A stretch of 64,000 nt of DNA from Mycobacterium alsense (GCF_002086635.1 NZ_MVHD01000018.1:1-64000), one strand, 5' to 3'; positions 18,650 to 31,679 are shown, counted from the stretch's first letter. The notes: generated by a model not told the origin, from the sequence alone. Numbers and translations: made by a program.

Positions 18650-19249
18650 TCAGTCGGTCGTTTCCCGGACCGTTTTGACGGTCCCGGCGACGTAGTCGAC
18701 GCCGGTAACCACGGTGAGCACGATCGCGATCCCCATCACCACCGAGGCCGCCACCTGGAAGGCCCCCGAAAGGGGCAGCACGAACAGCCCGATGGCCAGC
18801 GCCTGCACGACGGTCTTGAGCTTGCCGCCCCAACTCGCCGGGATGACCCCACGGCGGATCACCGCCAGCCGCAGCAGTGTGACGGTCAGCTCGCGGGCCA
18901 TGATCACCACGGTCACCCACCACGGCAGGTCCCCCAGCATCGACAGGCCGATCAGCGCCGATCCGATCAGGAACTTGTCCGCGATCGGGTCGACGAACGC
19001 GCCGAATTCGGTCGCCATCCCGTAGTTTCGGGCCAGCAGGCCGTCGAACCGGTCGGTAAGGCAGGCGATGGCGAAAATCACGAAAGCCGCTACCCGGTTG
19101 GCGATCTGGTGGCCGTCGGCGGTGAACAGCGCGATCAGGAAGACCGGGACCAGCACCAGCCGAAGCAGGGTCAGCGTGTTGGCGAGGTTGGCGATGCGGG
19201 CGCCGGGCGTCGGTCCCGTAAGCGGACCGGTCTGAGGCTGTCCCGACAC
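18650..19249 (-). CDS. pgsA3: CDP-alcohol phosphatidyltransferase PgsA3
   Basis: A 199-residue integral membrane enzyme of phospholipid synthesis with about six helices. The CDP-OH-P signature D-x2-D-G-x2-A-R-x8-G-x3-D-x3-D is complete in DRFDGLLAR...[10 protein letters not shown] (about residues 66-92). The family transfers a CDP-activated phosphatidyl group to an alcohol such as glycerol-3-phosphate. It matches Rv2746c by position directly upstream of clgR. GTG start. Confidence 0.93.
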   Translation of the reverse strand: MSGQPQTGPLTGPTPGARIANLANTLTLLRLVLVPVFLIALFTADGHQIANRVAAFVIFAIACLTDRFDGLLARNYGMATEFGAFVDPIADKFLIGSALIGLSMLGDLPWWVTVVIMARELTVTLLRLAVIRRGVIPASWGGKLKTVVQALAIGLFVLPLSGAFQVAASVVMGIAIVLTVVTGVDYVAGTVKTVRETTD

Positions 19250-19292
19250 GGCATCAGAATAACGGTTGACCAGCGCGCCCCTTCGCGTCGCC

Positions 19293-19306
19293 GATACTGT
19301 TACCCG
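19293..19306 (+). promoter_or_regulatory. -10 element of a probable leaderless argA promoter
   Basis: GATACT at 19293-19298 is followed by 7 nt and then the GTG start of argA at 19306. In mycobacteria this spacing commonly places the transcription start on the first base of the start codon. No ribosome binding site precedes the GTG. Confidence 0.55.
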
Positions 19307-19821
19307 TGACCGAAAGTTCCCTGCCGGTGGTCCGGCGTGCGCGAACCTCGGATGTCCCCGCGATCAAGCAACTCGTCGACACCTATTCGGGGCGGATCCT
19401 GCTGGAAAAGAACCTCGTCACGCTGTACGAGGCCGTCCAGGAGTTCTGGGTGGCCGAACACCCGGACCTGCCGGGCCAGGTGGTCGGTTGCGGGGCTCTG
19501 CACGTGCTGTGGGCCGATCTCGGCGAGATCCGCACCGTGGCGGTCGACCCGGCCATGACCGGCCGCGGCATCGGCCACGCGATCGTCGACCGGCTCCTCG
19601 AGGTCGCGCGCGAGCTGCAGCTGCGGCGGCTGTTCGTGCTGACCTTCGAGACGGAGTTCTTCGGCAGGCACGGCTTCACCGAGATCGAGGGCACGCCCGT
19701 CACCGCCGAGGTGTACGACGAGATGTGCCGCTCCTACGACATCGGGGTCGCCGAATTCCTGGACCTCAGCTACGTCAAGCCCAACATTCTGGGCAACTCC
19801 CGGATGCTGCTGGTGTTGTAA
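19306..19821 (+). CDS. argA: Amino-acid N-acetyltransferase (L-glutamate), ArgA
   Basis: 171 residues, GNAT fold. The acetyl-CoA loop is VDPAMTGRGIGHAIVDRLL (about residues 80-98) and the C-terminal FGRHGF segment is typical. It corresponds to Rv2747, which acetylates L-glutamate or L-glutamine at the first step of arginine synthesis without a kinase-like domain. It is a stand-alone gene with GTG start, probably leaderless, convergent with the PE gene. Confidence 0.93.
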   Translation: MTESSLPVVRRARTSDVPAIKQLVDTYSGRILLEKNLVTLYEAVQEFWVAEHPDLPGQVVGCGALHVLWADLGEIRTVAVDPAMTGRGIGHAIVDRLLEVARELQLRRLFVLTFETEFFGRHGFTEIEGTPVTAEVYDEMCRSYDIGVAEFLDLSYVKPNILGNSRMLLVL

Positions 19822-19828
19822 CACCGAA

Positions 19829-19846
19829 CGTGAAGTCGGCTTCACG
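19829..19846. terminator. Hairpin between argA and the convergent PE gene
   Basis: CGTGAAG-TCGG-CTTCACG forms a perfect 7-bp stem with a 4-nt loop, 8 bp after the argA stop and 22 bp before the PE gene stop on the other strand. It lacks a T-tract, as usual in mycobacteria, and could end both transcripts. Confidence 0.5.
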
Positions 19847-19867
19847 CTCGGCCGGAGAAACTCGACG

Positions 19868-20719
19868 CTAAATGGCCAACACCGGTGAACCGTTGAAGAC
19901 GATCCATGGAACGAACGGTTCGCCGGTTTGGGAGACGAATGAGATCCCCGTCGGGCCTAACGGGCCATAGCTTTCCAGAATGCTTGCGGTTGCCGGCCAG
20001 CTTCCGAAGATTGGCTGGGTGTAATAAAAGCCCTGGGCGGTGTCCCAGAAGTTGGTTGCATAAAACGAGTACTCGAAGGTGTTCGCGCCGACGGGAAGGG
20101 CCGACAAGGTCCAGCCAAACCCGTTGTTCAGGAAACCGAGATGCAGGTCCATCGGCGTCAATGGCGCTTCCGGCGGCCCTATGGTGTCTGGCGAGACGAA
20201 GACGTGAGCCGACACCAATGACAAGTTGCCGATCGGGGTTCCTATGTACGCGTCGAAGGTGGACAGATTGGCCGACGACGTCGTGGCAACCGTAATCGGA
20301 CCGTATTGCTGGGTTCCGGCGGTGAACTCGGGGGTACCGGCGGCGGCCGCGCCCCCGCCGGCGCCCGTAGGAATCAAGGGATGGCCCACAAGCGCTTGAG
20401 CCGGCGCGTTTACCGCATTGATGACGTTTTGCTGAGCGTTGGCGACTTCGGTGGTCACGTACTGAGCCGCGCCGCCGCTCAGCAGATTCACGAACTCATT
20501 GTGAAAAGACGTGGCCTGGGCGCTCGAGGCCTGAAAGTCACCGGCGTGGCCGGCGAACAATGCTGTAATGGCCGCCGACACCTCATCACCGCCCGGCGCC
20601 GCGATCGCCGTCGTTTGCGTCATCGCGGCCGCGACCGTGTTGCGCAGGGTAGAGCCGATATTCGCCAGGTTTCCGCTTGCCTCCGATACGAGATCGGGCA
20701 CGACGCTTAGCAACGGCAT
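19868..20719 (-). CDS. PE family protein with a unique C-terminal domain
   Basis: 283 residues. Residues 1-95 are a PE domain: PDLVSEASGNLANIGSTLRN...TTAIAAPGGDEVSAAITALFAGHAGDFQ, with the helix-turn-helix hairpin. PE proteins leave through type VII secretion, usually paired with PPE; no PPE gene is adjacent. There are no PGRS glycine repeats. A short Gly/Ala linker (about 125-135) leads to a 150-residue beta-rich domain with many Tyr, Phe and Thr that I do not recognise. A strong AGGAGG site precedes the ATG. In M. tuberculosis the nearby PE gene is the unrelated PE_PGRS47 in a different slot, so this one is lineage-specific. Confidence 0.87.
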   Translation of the reverse strand: MPLLSVVPDLVSEASGNLANIGSTLRNTVAAAMTQTTAIAAPGGDEVSAAITALFAGHAGDFQASSAQATSFHNEFVNLLSGGAAQYVTTEVANAQQNVINAVNAPAQALVGHPLIPTGAGGGAAAAGTPEFTAGTQQYGPITVATTSSANLSTFDAYIGTPIGNLSLVSAHVFVSPDTIGPPEAPLTPMDLHLGFLNNGFGWTLSALPVGANTFEYSFYATNFWDTAQGFYYTQPIFGSWPATASILESYGPLGPTGISFVSQTGEPFVPWIVFNGSPVLAI

Positions 20720-20897
20720 TGTTAGCCTCCTGGGCTGAAATACCCCCCGACCAAATATCGAGCTGATGCGCGAGGAGTGGAGCCTAACATCGACCGTTTA
20801 GCACCGGTAGCCTCGGTTTTTCCGCGCAATCTGCGCGCCGAGCGTGCGGTGGTTGCGAAAATCCGGCCGGAAAATCGCAACAGTTTCACGTTCGGCG

Positions 20898-23372
<2,475 letters not shown>

Positions 23373-23548
23373 GGGGCCAAGCGTAGTCGCAATCGCCCCA
23401 GAATCACCATCTGCCACACGGGTCACAAATAGGTGACGGTTTCGGCCGTCGGCGCTCGTCGCCGCGGTGCCAATGATCCCGGCGAACTTCGTGAGTAGGG
23501 TGGCAGCCGTCACGCCGCTAGATCCCCGCGACCGCCCAGGAGACCCCC

Positions 23549-23860
23549 ATGCCCGTCGTCGTCGCCACCCTGACCGTCAAACCCGAATCGGTTGACACCG
23601 TCCGCGACATCCTCACCCGCACGGTGGCAGACGTGCACAAAGAGCCGGGCTGCCAGCTGTACTCGCTGCACCAGACCGGCGAGACCTTCGTGTTCATCGA
23701 GCAGTGGGCCGACGACGAGGCGCTCAAGGCGCACAGCGCCGCGCCCGCGGTCGGCGGAATGTTCCAGGCCGTCGGCGACCACCTGGCCGGGGCCCCGGAC
23801 ATCAAGCTGCTGCAGCCGGTGCCCGCGGGCGACCCGGACAAGGGTCAGCTGCGCCCGTAA
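23549..23860 (+). CDS. Antibiotic-biosynthesis-monooxygenase (ABM) domain protein, Rv2749-like
   Basis: 103 residues, a single dimeric alpha/beta-barrel ABM domain ([22 protein letters not shown] ... [25 protein letters not shown]). Such proteins include quinol monooxygenases and haem-degrading enzymes, but many have unknown chemistry and no cofactor is evident here. AGGAG precedes the ATG. The stop overlaps the start of the SDR gene (TAATG), so it is the first gene of a three-gene operon. Confidence 0.9.
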   Translation: MPVVVATLTVKPESVDTVRDILTRTVADVHKEPGCQLYSLHQTGETFVFIEQWADDEALKAHSAAPAVGGMFQAVGDHLAGAPDIKLLQPVPAGDPDKGQLRP

Positions 23861-24714
23861 TGGCCCGGCCACGCCACGCCGCCCCGAACGGCCCGCTGAA
23901 CGGCCCGCTGAAAGGCAAGGTCGCGTTCATCACCGGCGCGGCCCGCGGCCAGGGCCGCGCGCACGCCGTTCGCCTGGCCTCCGACGGCGCGGACGTGATC
24001 GCCGTCGACCTGTGCGACCAGATCGCCAGCGTGCCGTACTCGATGGCAACCCCGGACGACCTGGCGGCCACCGTCAAGCTGGTCGAGGACACCGGTGCCC
24101 GGATCGTGGCCCGCCAAGGCGACGTCCGCGACCGGGCCTCGCTGTCGGCGGCGCTGCGGGCCGGCCTCGACGAATTCGGCCGCCTCGACATCGTCGTCGC
24201 CAACGCCGGCATCGCCCCGATGTCCTCGGGAGACGACGGCTGGCGCGACGTCATCGACGTGAACCTGACCGGTGTCTACAACACCATCAAGGCCGCGATT
24301 CCGACCTTGGTCAAGCAGGGCACCGGCGGGTCGATCGTGCTGATCAGCTCGAGCGCGGGGCTGGCCGGCGTCGGCAGCCCGGACGCCGGGTCCGTCGGCT
24401 ATGCGGCCGCCAAGCACGGGGTGGTCGGGCTGATGCGGGTGTACGCGAATCTGCTTGCGAAGCAATTTATCCGGGTCAACTCGATCCACCCGTCGGGTGT
24501 GGAAACCCCGATGATCAACAACGAGTTCACCCGGGAATGGCTGGCCAAGATGGCCGCCGGGACCGACACGCCGGGCGCCATGGGCAACGCCATGCCGGTG
24601 GAGGTGCTGCAAGCCGAAGACATCGCCAACGCCGTGGCGTGGCTGGTGTCCGACCAGGCCCGCTACGTCACCGGCGTCGCCCTGCCGGTCGACGCGGGCT
24701 TTTTGAACAAGTAG
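23860..24714 (+). CDS. Mycofactocin-coupled SDR family oxidoreductase, Rv2750-like
   Basis: 284 residues. The Rossmann motif is TGAARGQG (about residues 26-33), followed by a long loop typical of carveol-dehydrogenase-like, mycofactocin-associated SDRs ([17 protein letters not shown]), the NAG motif, and catalytic Ser (ISSSAG) and Tyr-x3-Lys (YAAAK). These enzymes keep NAD bound and pass electrons to mycofactocin. The N-terminus has a short duplication ([10 protein letters not shown]). Operon with the ABM and methyltransferase genes (5-bp gap downstream). Confidence 0.9.
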   Translation: MARPRHAAPNGPLNGPLKGKVAFITGAARGQGRAHAVRLASDGADVIAVDLCDQIASVPYSMATPDDLAATVKLVEDTGARIVARQGDVRDRASLSAALRAGLDEFGRLDIVVANAGIAPMSSGDDGWRDVIDVNLTGVYNTIKAAIPTLVKQGTGGSIVLISSSAGLAGVGSPDAGSVGYAAAKHGVVGLMRVYANLLAKQFIRVNSIHPSGVETPMINNEFTREWLAKMAAGTDTPGAMGNAMPVEVLQAEDIANAVAWLVSDQARYVTGVALPVDAGFLNK

Positions 24715-24719
24715 CGCCC

Positions 24720-25592
24720 ATGGCACCGAACCCCGTGGCACAGACCGCTTTCGGCCCGATGGTGCTGGCGGCGGTGGAACACAACGAGCCGCCCGGGCGC
24801 CGCCTGGTGGATGACGACCTCGCCGAACTGTTCCTGCCCGCCCGGCTGCGCTGGCTGGTGGCCGCGACGCGGTGGGCGCCGGCCCGGCGGTTGATGGTCC
24901 GCGCGTCGGAGTACACCGGCCCGGGGCTGTGGGCGAATCTGGCCTGCCGAAAGCGGTTCATCGCCGACAAGCTCGACGAAGCGCGCGACGGCATCGACGC
25001 GGTCGTCATCCTCGGCGCCGGGCTGGATACCCGCGGCTACCTGCTGACCCGGCGCGTGAGGATCCCGGTGTTCGAGGTCGACCTGCCGGTCAACATCGCC
25101 AGGAAGGCCCAGACCGTGCGACGGGTGCTGGGGTCGCTGCCGTTGTCGGTTCGGTTGGTGGCGTTGGACTTCGAGCGCGACGACCTGCTCACCTCGCTGG
25201 CCGAGCACGGATATCGAACCGACTACCGGGCCTTCTTCATCTGTGAGGGCGTGACGCAGTACCTCACCGAGGGCGGGGTGCGGCGCACCCTCGAGGGGCT
25301 GCGCGCGGCGGCGCCGGGCAGCCGGTTGGTGTTCACCTACGTCCGAAAGGACTTCATCGACGGGACGAACCTGTACGGCGCCCGCACGCTGTACCGCAAC
25401 GTCCGTGAGCGCCGCCGGCTGTGGCGATTCGGGCTGCAGCCCGAGGACGTCGCGGAGTTCATCGCCGAGTACGGCTGGCGGCTGGTGGAGCAGGCCGGTC
25501 CCGACGAACTCGTCCGGCGCTACGTCGAGCCCGCCGGCCGCAAACTGCCGGCGTCCCAACTGGAATGGTCGGCCTACGCGGAGAAGGCTTAG
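24720..25592 (+). CDS. Class I SAM-dependent methyltransferase (LCMT/TIGR00027-type), Rv2751-like
   Basis: 290 residues. The N-terminus NPVAQTAFGPMVLAAVE is characteristic of this mycobacterial family. The SAM-binding glycine loop is VVILGAGLDTRGY (about residues 97-109), with acidic end-of-strand residues in VFEVDLP, and FFICEGVTQYL corresponds to the later family motif. The methyl acceptor is unknown. It is the last gene of the ABM-SDR-methyltransferase operon, convergent with rnj. Confidence 0.9.
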   Translation: MAPNPVAQTAFGPMVLAAVEHNEPPGRRLVDDDLAELFLPARLRWLVAATRWAPARRLMVRASEYTGPGLWANLACRKRFIADKLDEARDGIDAVVILGAGLDTRGYLLTRRVRIPVFEVDLPVNIARKAQTVRRVLGSLPLSVRLVALDFERDDLLTSLAEHGYRTDYRAFFICEGVTQYLTEGGVRRTLEGLRAAAPGSRLVFTYVRKDFIDGTNLYGARTLYRNVRERRRLWRFGLQPEDVAEFIAEYGWRLVEQAGPDELVRRYVEPAGRKLPASQLEWSAYAEKA

Positions 25593-25600
25593 CCCCGACG

Positions 25601-25669
25601 GTGGCGACCCGCTTCGCCCGGTCCCCCAGCTTCGCGGGGCGCCCCCAGCGCCGCGCTCGCGATCGCCAC
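25601..25669. terminator. Long GC-rich inverted repeat between convergent genes
   Basis: The element starts GTGGCGACCCGC and ends GCGATCGCCAC. Its outer 7 bp (GTGGCGA/TCGCCAC) are perfectly complementary, and inner arms include AGCTTCGCGGGG. It exactly fills the space between the methyltransferase stop and the rnj stop, so it probably ends both transcripts. It resembles the duplicated element at 35189-35289, suggesting a dispersed hairpin family. Confidence 0.6.
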
Positions 25670-27345
25670 TAGACCTCGATGACCGTCGGCACGATCATCG
25701 GCTGCCGGCGATAGGTCTCGCCGACCCACTTGCCCACGGTGCGGCGCACGCACTGCGCGATCCGCACCGCGTCGGTCACGTTGTCGGCGGCCAGCTGCTC
25801 GAGCTCCGCCTCGACCCTGCGCACGACGGGTTCGAGCGCCTTGGGGTCTTCGGAGAAGCCGCGCGAAAGCAGTTGCGGCGCAACGACCGGACGCCCGGAG
25901 TCGCGCGCCACCACCACGATCGCCGCGACGAAGCCCGACGACAGGATGAGCCGTTCACCCAGGGTGATGTCGCCGACATCGCCGGTGATCAGGCCGTCGA
26001 CGAACATCTTGCCCACCGGCACCGCCCCGGAGACGGAGGCCCTCCCGGCGACCAGGTCGACGCTGACGCCGTTCTCGGCCAACAGGATCGATTCCTCGGG
26101 CACCCCGGCGCGCGCCGCCAGTTTGGCGTTGGCGCGCAGCATGCGCCAGGTGCCGTGGACCGGCATCACGTTGCGCGGCCGTACCCCGTTGTAGAGGAAC
26201 AACAGTTCGCCCGCGTACGCGTGGCCCGAAACATGAACGCGCACTTGCTGGTTGGTTACGACGCGGGCCCCGATCTTGGCCAGCGAGTCGATCACCCCGT
26301 ACACCGCTTCCTCGTTACCGGGTATCAGCGATGACGACAGGATGATCAGGTCCTCCGACGTCAGGGTGATGCTGCGGTGCTCGCCGCGCGACATCCGCGA
26401 CAACGCCGACATCGGCTCGCCCTGGGTGCCGGTGGTGATCAGCACCACCCGCTCGGGCGGCATCATCTCCGCGGCGGAGATGTCGATCAGGTCGGAGTCG
26501 TCCACCCGCAAAAAGCCCAGTTCCCGGGCGATGCCCATGTTGCGCACCATGGACCGCCCCACGAACGACACCCGCCGGCCCAACGCCACTGCGGCGTCGA
26601 TGATCTGCTGCACCCGGTCCACATTGGAGGCGAAGCAGGCCACGATGACGCGGCCGTCGGCGCCGCGGATCAGCCGGTGCAGGGTGGGGCCCACTTCGCT
26701 TTCCGAGGGCCCGACACCGGGTATCTCGGAGTTGGTCGAGTCGCACAAAAACAGGTCCACGCCCGCGTCGCCCAGCCGCGACATGCCGGGCAGGTCGGTG
26801 GGGCGGCCGTCGAGCGGAAGCTGGTCGAGTTTGATGTCGCCGGTGTGCAAGACGGTTCCGGCGCCCGTGTGGACCGCGATGGCCAGCGCGTCCGGGATGG
26901 AGTGGTTGACGGCGAAGTATTCGCACCCGAAGACGCCGTGCGTGGTGCGCTGCTTCTCCGCCACCTCCACGAAGACCGGCTTGATGCGGTACTCGCGGCA
27001 TTTCGCGGCCACCAGCGCCAGGGTGAACTTCGAACCGACGACCGGGATGTCGGGGCGCAGCCTCAGCAGGAACGGGATCGCCCCGATGTGGTCCTCGTGG
27101 GCGTGGGTCAGCACCAGTGCCTCGATGTCGTCGAGGCGGTCCTCGATGTGGCGCAGGTCCGGCAGGATCAGGTCGACCCCGGGCTCGTCGTGGGTGGGAA
27201 ACATCACCCCGCAGTCGATGATCAGCAGCCGGCCCAGGTGTTCGAAAACGGTCATGTTGCGGCCGATTTCGCTGATACCGCCCAACGCCGTGACCCGCAG
27301 CCCGCCCGGGGTCAAGGGACCGGGCGGGGCGAGGTCTACATCCAC
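25669..27345 (-). CDS. rnj: Ribonuclease J
   Basis: 558 residues, metallo-beta-lactamase/beta-CASP nuclease with both 5'-3' exo- and endonuclease activity in mRNA and rRNA processing. Metal ligands lie in THAHEDH (His81, His83, Asp85, His86); later motifs include LHTGDIKLD and HVSGHA. Orthologue of Rv2752c. The gene lies 97 bp downstream of the dapA start-side operon partner order dapA-rnj, with an 18-bp gap after dapA, as in other mycobacteria. Confidence 0.96.
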   Translation of the reverse strand: MDVDLAPPGPLTPGGLRVTALGGISEIGRNMTVFEHLGRLLIIDCGVMFPTHDEPGVDLILPDLRHIEDRLDDIEALVLTHAHEDHIGAIPFLLRLRPDIPVVGSKFTLALVAAKCREYRIKPVFVEVAEKQRTTHGVFGCEYFAVNHSIPDALAIAVHTGAGTVLHTGDIKLDQLPLDGRPTDLPGMSRLGDAGVDLFLCDSTNSEIPGVGPSESEVGPTLHRLIRGADGRVIVACFASNVDRVQQIIDAAVALGRRVSFVGRSMVRNMGIARELGFLRVDDSDLIDISAAEMMPPERVVLITTGTQGEPMSALSRMSRGEHRSITLTSEDLIILSSSLIPGNEEAVYGVIDSLAKIGARVVTNQQVRVHVSGHAYAGELLFLYNGVRPRNVMPVHGTWRMLRANAKLAARAGVPEESILLAENGVSVDLVAGRASVSGAVPVGKMFVDGLITGDVGDITLGERLILSSGFVAAIVVVARDSGRPVVAPQLLSRGFSEDPKALEPVVRRVEAELEQLAADNVTDAVRIAQCVRRTVGKWVGETYRRQPMIVPTVIEV

Positions 27346-27363
27346 TTGTCGGCCACCCTTGGG

Positions 27364-28302
<939 letters not shown>

Positions 28303-28383
28303 TCACCGCGCGTGAGCGCGCGTTGCTTGTCCGGCGACACGCCGCTCGGACCGACATTTTGGCGACGCTCGGCGCGTGCAGCC

Positions 28384-29166
28384 TCAGGCTTCGGTGGCGA
28401 AAGGGCTCGTGGCGACCTCGGTGCCGTCGGCCAGGGTGGAGACCTCGAAGTCCGCGAACACGGCCGGTGCGACGTCGACGAGCCGGCGCAGGCACTCGAT
28501 CGCCAGCCGCCGGATCTCCACGTCGGCGTGCTCGCTGGCGCGCATCGCGATGAAGTGCCGCCACGCCCGGTAGTTGCCGGTCACCACGATACGGGTCTCG
28601 GTGGCGTTGGGCAGCACCGCCCGGGCGGCCTGGCGCGCCTGCTTGCGCCGCAGTACCCCCATTTTTTCGTTGGGCTGACCCGTTGCGAACTTGGCCTCCA
28701 GCTTGGCCAACAGCTCGGCGTAGGTGGCGCGGCTGGCGTCGGCGGCCGCGGTCAGGATCCGCTGCAGTTCGGGATCGTCGTCCATGCCCGGCGGGACGAC
28801 GACCCGCGAGTCGCCCTGGGGCACATAGCGTTGCGACAGCTGCGAGTAGGAGAAATGTCGGTGGCGGATCAGCTCGTGGGTGCACGACCGCGAGATGCCG
28901 GTGATGTAGAACGACACGCTGGCGTGCTCGAGCACCGAAAAGTGCCCGACTTCGATGATGTGCCTGATGTAGGCGGCGTTGGTCGCCGTCTTGGGGTTGG
29001 GCTTCGACCAGCTCTGATAGCAGGCCCGGCCGGCGAACTCGGTCAAGGCGCTGCCGCCGCTGACATCGGAGCCGTCGGGGCCTTCGGTCGTCCACGGCAC
29101 GTCCGGCGGCGCCAGGAACTCCGTCTTGGCGATCAGTTGCACGCGCAGCGGCGCGGTCTCGGCCAC
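28384..29166 (-). CDS. thyX: FAD-dependent thymidylate synthase ThyX
   Basis: 260 residues. The family signature RHR-x7-S is present in [13 protein letters not shown]. ThyX makes dTMP using FAD and methylene-tetrahydrofolate without consuming reduced folate as hydride donor. The GTG at 29164-29166 follows AAGGTGA at good spacing; another GTG three codons upstream is less likely. Compared with my memory of the M. tuberculosis protein it has two small insertions (near residues 30-38 and 155). A second thymidylate synthase, ThyA, is encoded at 34377-35177. Confidence 0.95.
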   Translation of the reverse strand: MAETAPLRVQLIAKTEFLAPPDVPWTTEGPDGSDVSGGSALTEFAGRACYQSWSKPNPKTATNAAYIRHIIEVGHFSVLEHASVSFYITGISRSCTHELIRHRHFSYSQLSQRYVPQGDSRVVVPPGMDDDPELQRILTAAADASRATYAELLAKLEAKFATGQPNEKMGVLRRKQARQAARAVLPNATETRIVVTGNYRAWRHFIAMRASEHADVEIRRLAIECLRRLVDVAPAVFADFEVSTLADGTEVATSPFATEA

Positions 29167-29176
29167 GGCGATCACC

Positions 29177-30241
29177 TTAGCGAGGGGCGGCGCGGACGCT
29201 GATCCTGCCCGACGTCAGCAGCGGCAGCAGGGCGTCGCGGAAGGCGGACAACCGCGCGCACTCGTCGCGGCGCGCGTGGCACAGCGCGCCCAGTGCGGTG
29301 ATCGTCCGCAGCGCCGCGGGCCCCAACCGCCGGACGTCGCGGACGCGCACCTCGAGCAGGTCGCGCGGGCGGATGCGCTGGTGGCTGCCCGACGTTCCGG
29401 CCGCCCGTCCCCGCAGCGCGTCGCTGACCTCGGGGTGCCGCAGCGCGGACCACAGCGCCGAGGTGTCGACACCGAGCGGCCGCAGCACGACGAATTCGGT
29501 GCTGGCCAAGGCCATTGGTCGCGGCAGGCGCACGACGTTCCAGATCCGGGGTTTTGTGGGGTTCAGCTTCGCGACCAACACGCACGGCTCCGCGAGGGCG
29601 AACTTGCCGCTCTTCACCGATTCCGCGGCGACGACCCGGGGCGTGGCGCCGCCGTCGAACGCCGGAAAGCTGAAGTGGGCCACCACGTCGTCGAAGTCCC
29701 GCGGGCCGACCATTTCGGCCGATCGGGAGGCCAGGCTGGACAGCGGCACGCGGTCGGGCACCGCCTCCGCCGTGGCGACCATCAAGGCCTCGGCGGCGTC
29801 GATCACGCGCTCGTTGGCGGCGATCTTGTCGTCGAGCGCGCCGAGCAGCTCGGCGATCCGGCGGCGCTGGGGCGCGGCGACGGTCGAGACGGAAACGCCG
29901 CGCAGGGTGCTCTGGTTGAGTAGGGGCTGGCCCGATCCGCCCCGCTGTCCGTTGAGCCCGCAGGTGTGCAGCGCGTAATACCAGAACCGGGTTTCCGCCG
30001 GGTCCTTGGCCCGACACACGAGCGCGTTGTCGGTGACCCACACGTCGGAGTCGCAGTACCGCAAGCTGCCGCAATAGGATCCGACACGCCCGAGGACGAT
30101 CAGCGGCCCGGTCGCATTGTGTTGCGCGGCGTAGCCGATCGCGCCGTTGGCACCGTAGACACGGAAGCGGCCGTCCGGCGCCCGCCGGGGCGGGCTGGTC
30201 CCATTGCGGAACTCCAGATGGTCGCCGAGGGTGACCCTCAC
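29177..30241 (-). CDS. hsdS: Type I restriction-modification specificity subunit HsdS
   Basis: 354 residues. Two target-recognition domains (about 1-120 and 165-305) alternate with two helical conserved regions ([28 protein letters not shown] at about 127-154, and [29 protein letters not shown] at the end). It determines the DNA site methylated by HsdM. The GTG start overlaps the hsdM stop by 4 bp. It is full length here, whereas M. tuberculosis has a short hsdS.1 fragment at this position. No hsdR lies within the window. Confidence 0.9.
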   Translation of the reverse strand: MRVTLGDHLEFRNGTSPPRRAPDGRFRVYGANGAIGYAAQHNATGPLIVLGRVGSYCGSLRYCDSDVWVTDNALVCRAKDPAETRFWYYALHTCGLNGQRGGSGQPLLNQSTLRGVSVSTVAAPQRRRIAELLGALDDKIAANERVIDAAEALMVATAEAVPDRVPLSSLASRSAEMVGPRDFDDVVAHFSFPAFDGGATPRVVAAESVKSGKFALAEPCVLVAKLNPTKPRIWNVVRLPRPMALASTEFVVLRPLGVDTSALWSALRHPEVSDALRGRAAGTSGSHQRIRPRDLLEVRVRDVRRLGPAALRTITALGALCHARRDECARLSAFRDALLPLLTSGRISVRAAPR

Positions 30242-31620
30242 CGCAGGCGTCCCACCTGCTCGCGCACGATCCGGTCCAATCGTGCGGACTCGTCGAGCGC
30301 CGCCAGCAGGTCGTCCGTCAGCCGGGCGATCTTGCGGCCCACGGGCTCCCCGTCGTCCGCGGCGGCGGCCGCACCCACGTAGCGCCCCGGCGTCAGCGCG
30401 TAGCCCGCGGCCCTGATGTCGTTCAGCGACACGGACTTGCAAAATCCCGGAACGTCTTGGTATGTCAAGCCTTTGGCCGTCGCCGACGCCGACCCGCACC
30501 ACGCGTGGTAGGTGTCGCCGATGCGCACCACCTCCTCGTCGGTCAGGGCGCGTTCCGCGCGGTCCACCAGATAGCCGAGGCCCCTGGCGTCGATGAACAG
30601 CACCTGGCCCGACCGGTCGGCCTTGTCCGCGGCGAAAAACCACACGCACACCGGGATCCCGGTGCTGCGGAACAGCTGTGCGGGCAGCGCCACCATGCAA
30701 GATACCAGGTCCGCCTCGATGATGCGTGCACGAATGTCGCCTTCCCCCAGTGTTTTCGACGACATCGAGCCGTTGGCCATCACCACACCGGCCTTCCCGC
30801 CCGGGGCGAGCTTGGACAGGATGTGCTGAATCCAGGCGAAGTTCGCGTTGCCGGCCGGCGGGACGCCGAAGCGCCAGCGCGGGTCTTCTTCGTCGCGGGC
30901 CCAGTCCTTGATGTTGAACGGCGGGTTGGCCATCACGTAGTCCATCAGCACGCCGGCGTGCTGGTCGTCGGCGAAGGTGTCGGCCGACCGTGTCCCGAGG
31001 TCGGCGCCGTCGATGCCGTGGACGGCGAGGTTCATCTTGGCCATCCGCCAGGTCTGCTCGACGCTCTCCTGACCGTAGATCGAGACCCGCGCGGGATCGC
31101 CGTCGTGCTCGGCGACGAATTGCTCGGTGCGGACGAACATTCCGCCCGAGCCGCAGCACGGGTCGTACACCCGGCCGCTCGACGGTTCGAGGACCTCGAC
31201 GATCACCCGCACGACGCTGGGCGGGGTGAAGAACTCGCCGCCCCGCCTGCCTTCCGACCGGGCGAAGTTGCCCAGGAAGTATTCGTACACGTCGCCCATC
31301 AGGTCCCGCGCCCGAGGGCCGCCGTCGGGACCCAACAGCGCGCCGTCGAGCAGCCGCAGCAGCTCACCGAGCCGGCGCCCGTCGAGGTTCTGGTACAGCC
31401 GGGGCAGCGCCGCGGCCGCCATCGCGTCGTCGACGAGCCGGCCGATGGCGGGAGAATCCGCGTTGTCCACCAACGACTTCCATTCCGGCTCGGCGGCGTG
31501 CCTGAGGAACACCAGCCCCAAGATGGCATCCTTGTACTGGCCGGCCGACAGCGACCCCCGCAGCTTTTCGGCCGCCTTCCACAGCGTGGCCTTGAGTTCT
31601 CTGGAAGTCGGCGGGGACAT
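30238..31620 (-). CDS. hsdM: Type I DNA methyltransferase subunit HsdM
   Basis: 460 residues: a short helical HsdM N-domain, then an adenine-N6 methyltransferase domain with SAM motif DPCCGSGGMF (about 153-162) and catalytic NPPF (232-235). The N-terminal segment is shorter than in the roughly 540-residue M. tuberculosis HsdM, lacking most of the region after GLVFLR. Start ATG 31620 gives MSPPTSRELKATLW; an upstream ATG at 31683 overlaps the preceding stop (ATGA) and would add 21 residues with translational coupling, so either is possible. Confidence 0.92.
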   Translation of the reverse strand: MSPPTSRELKATLWKAAEKLRGSLSAGQYKDAILGLVFLRHAAEPEWKSLVDNADSPAIGRLVDDAMAAAALPRLYQNLDGRRLGELLRLLDGALLGPDGGPRARDLMGDVYEYFLGNFARSEGRRGGEFFTPPSVVRVIVEVLEPSSGRVYDPCCGSGGMFVRTEQFVAEHDGDPARVSIYGQESVEQTWRMAKMNLAVHGIDGADLGTRSADTFADDQHAGVLMDYVMANPPFNIKDWARDEEDPRWRFGVPPAGNANFAWIQHILSKLAPGGKAGVVMANGSMSSKTLGEGDIRARIIEADLVSCMVALPAQLFRSTGIPVCVWFFAADKADRSGQVLFIDARGLGYLVDRAERALTDEEVVRIGDTYHAWCGSASATAKGLTYQDVPGFCKSVSLNDIRAAGYALTPGRYVGAAAAADDGEPVGRKIARLTDDLLAALDESARLDRIVREQVGRLR

Positions 31621-31679
31621 CAGCGACCGGCCGGGTGACCGCTCGAGCTCATGGCAGAAAGGTACCTCGCGGTGGCAGA

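Noticed and set aside
29177-31159. A 660-residue frame fusing hsdS with upstream sequence
   Set aside because: The extra 300 residues are an alternative frame of hsdM. The GTG at 30241, overlapping the hsdM stop by 4 bp, is the natural hsdS start.
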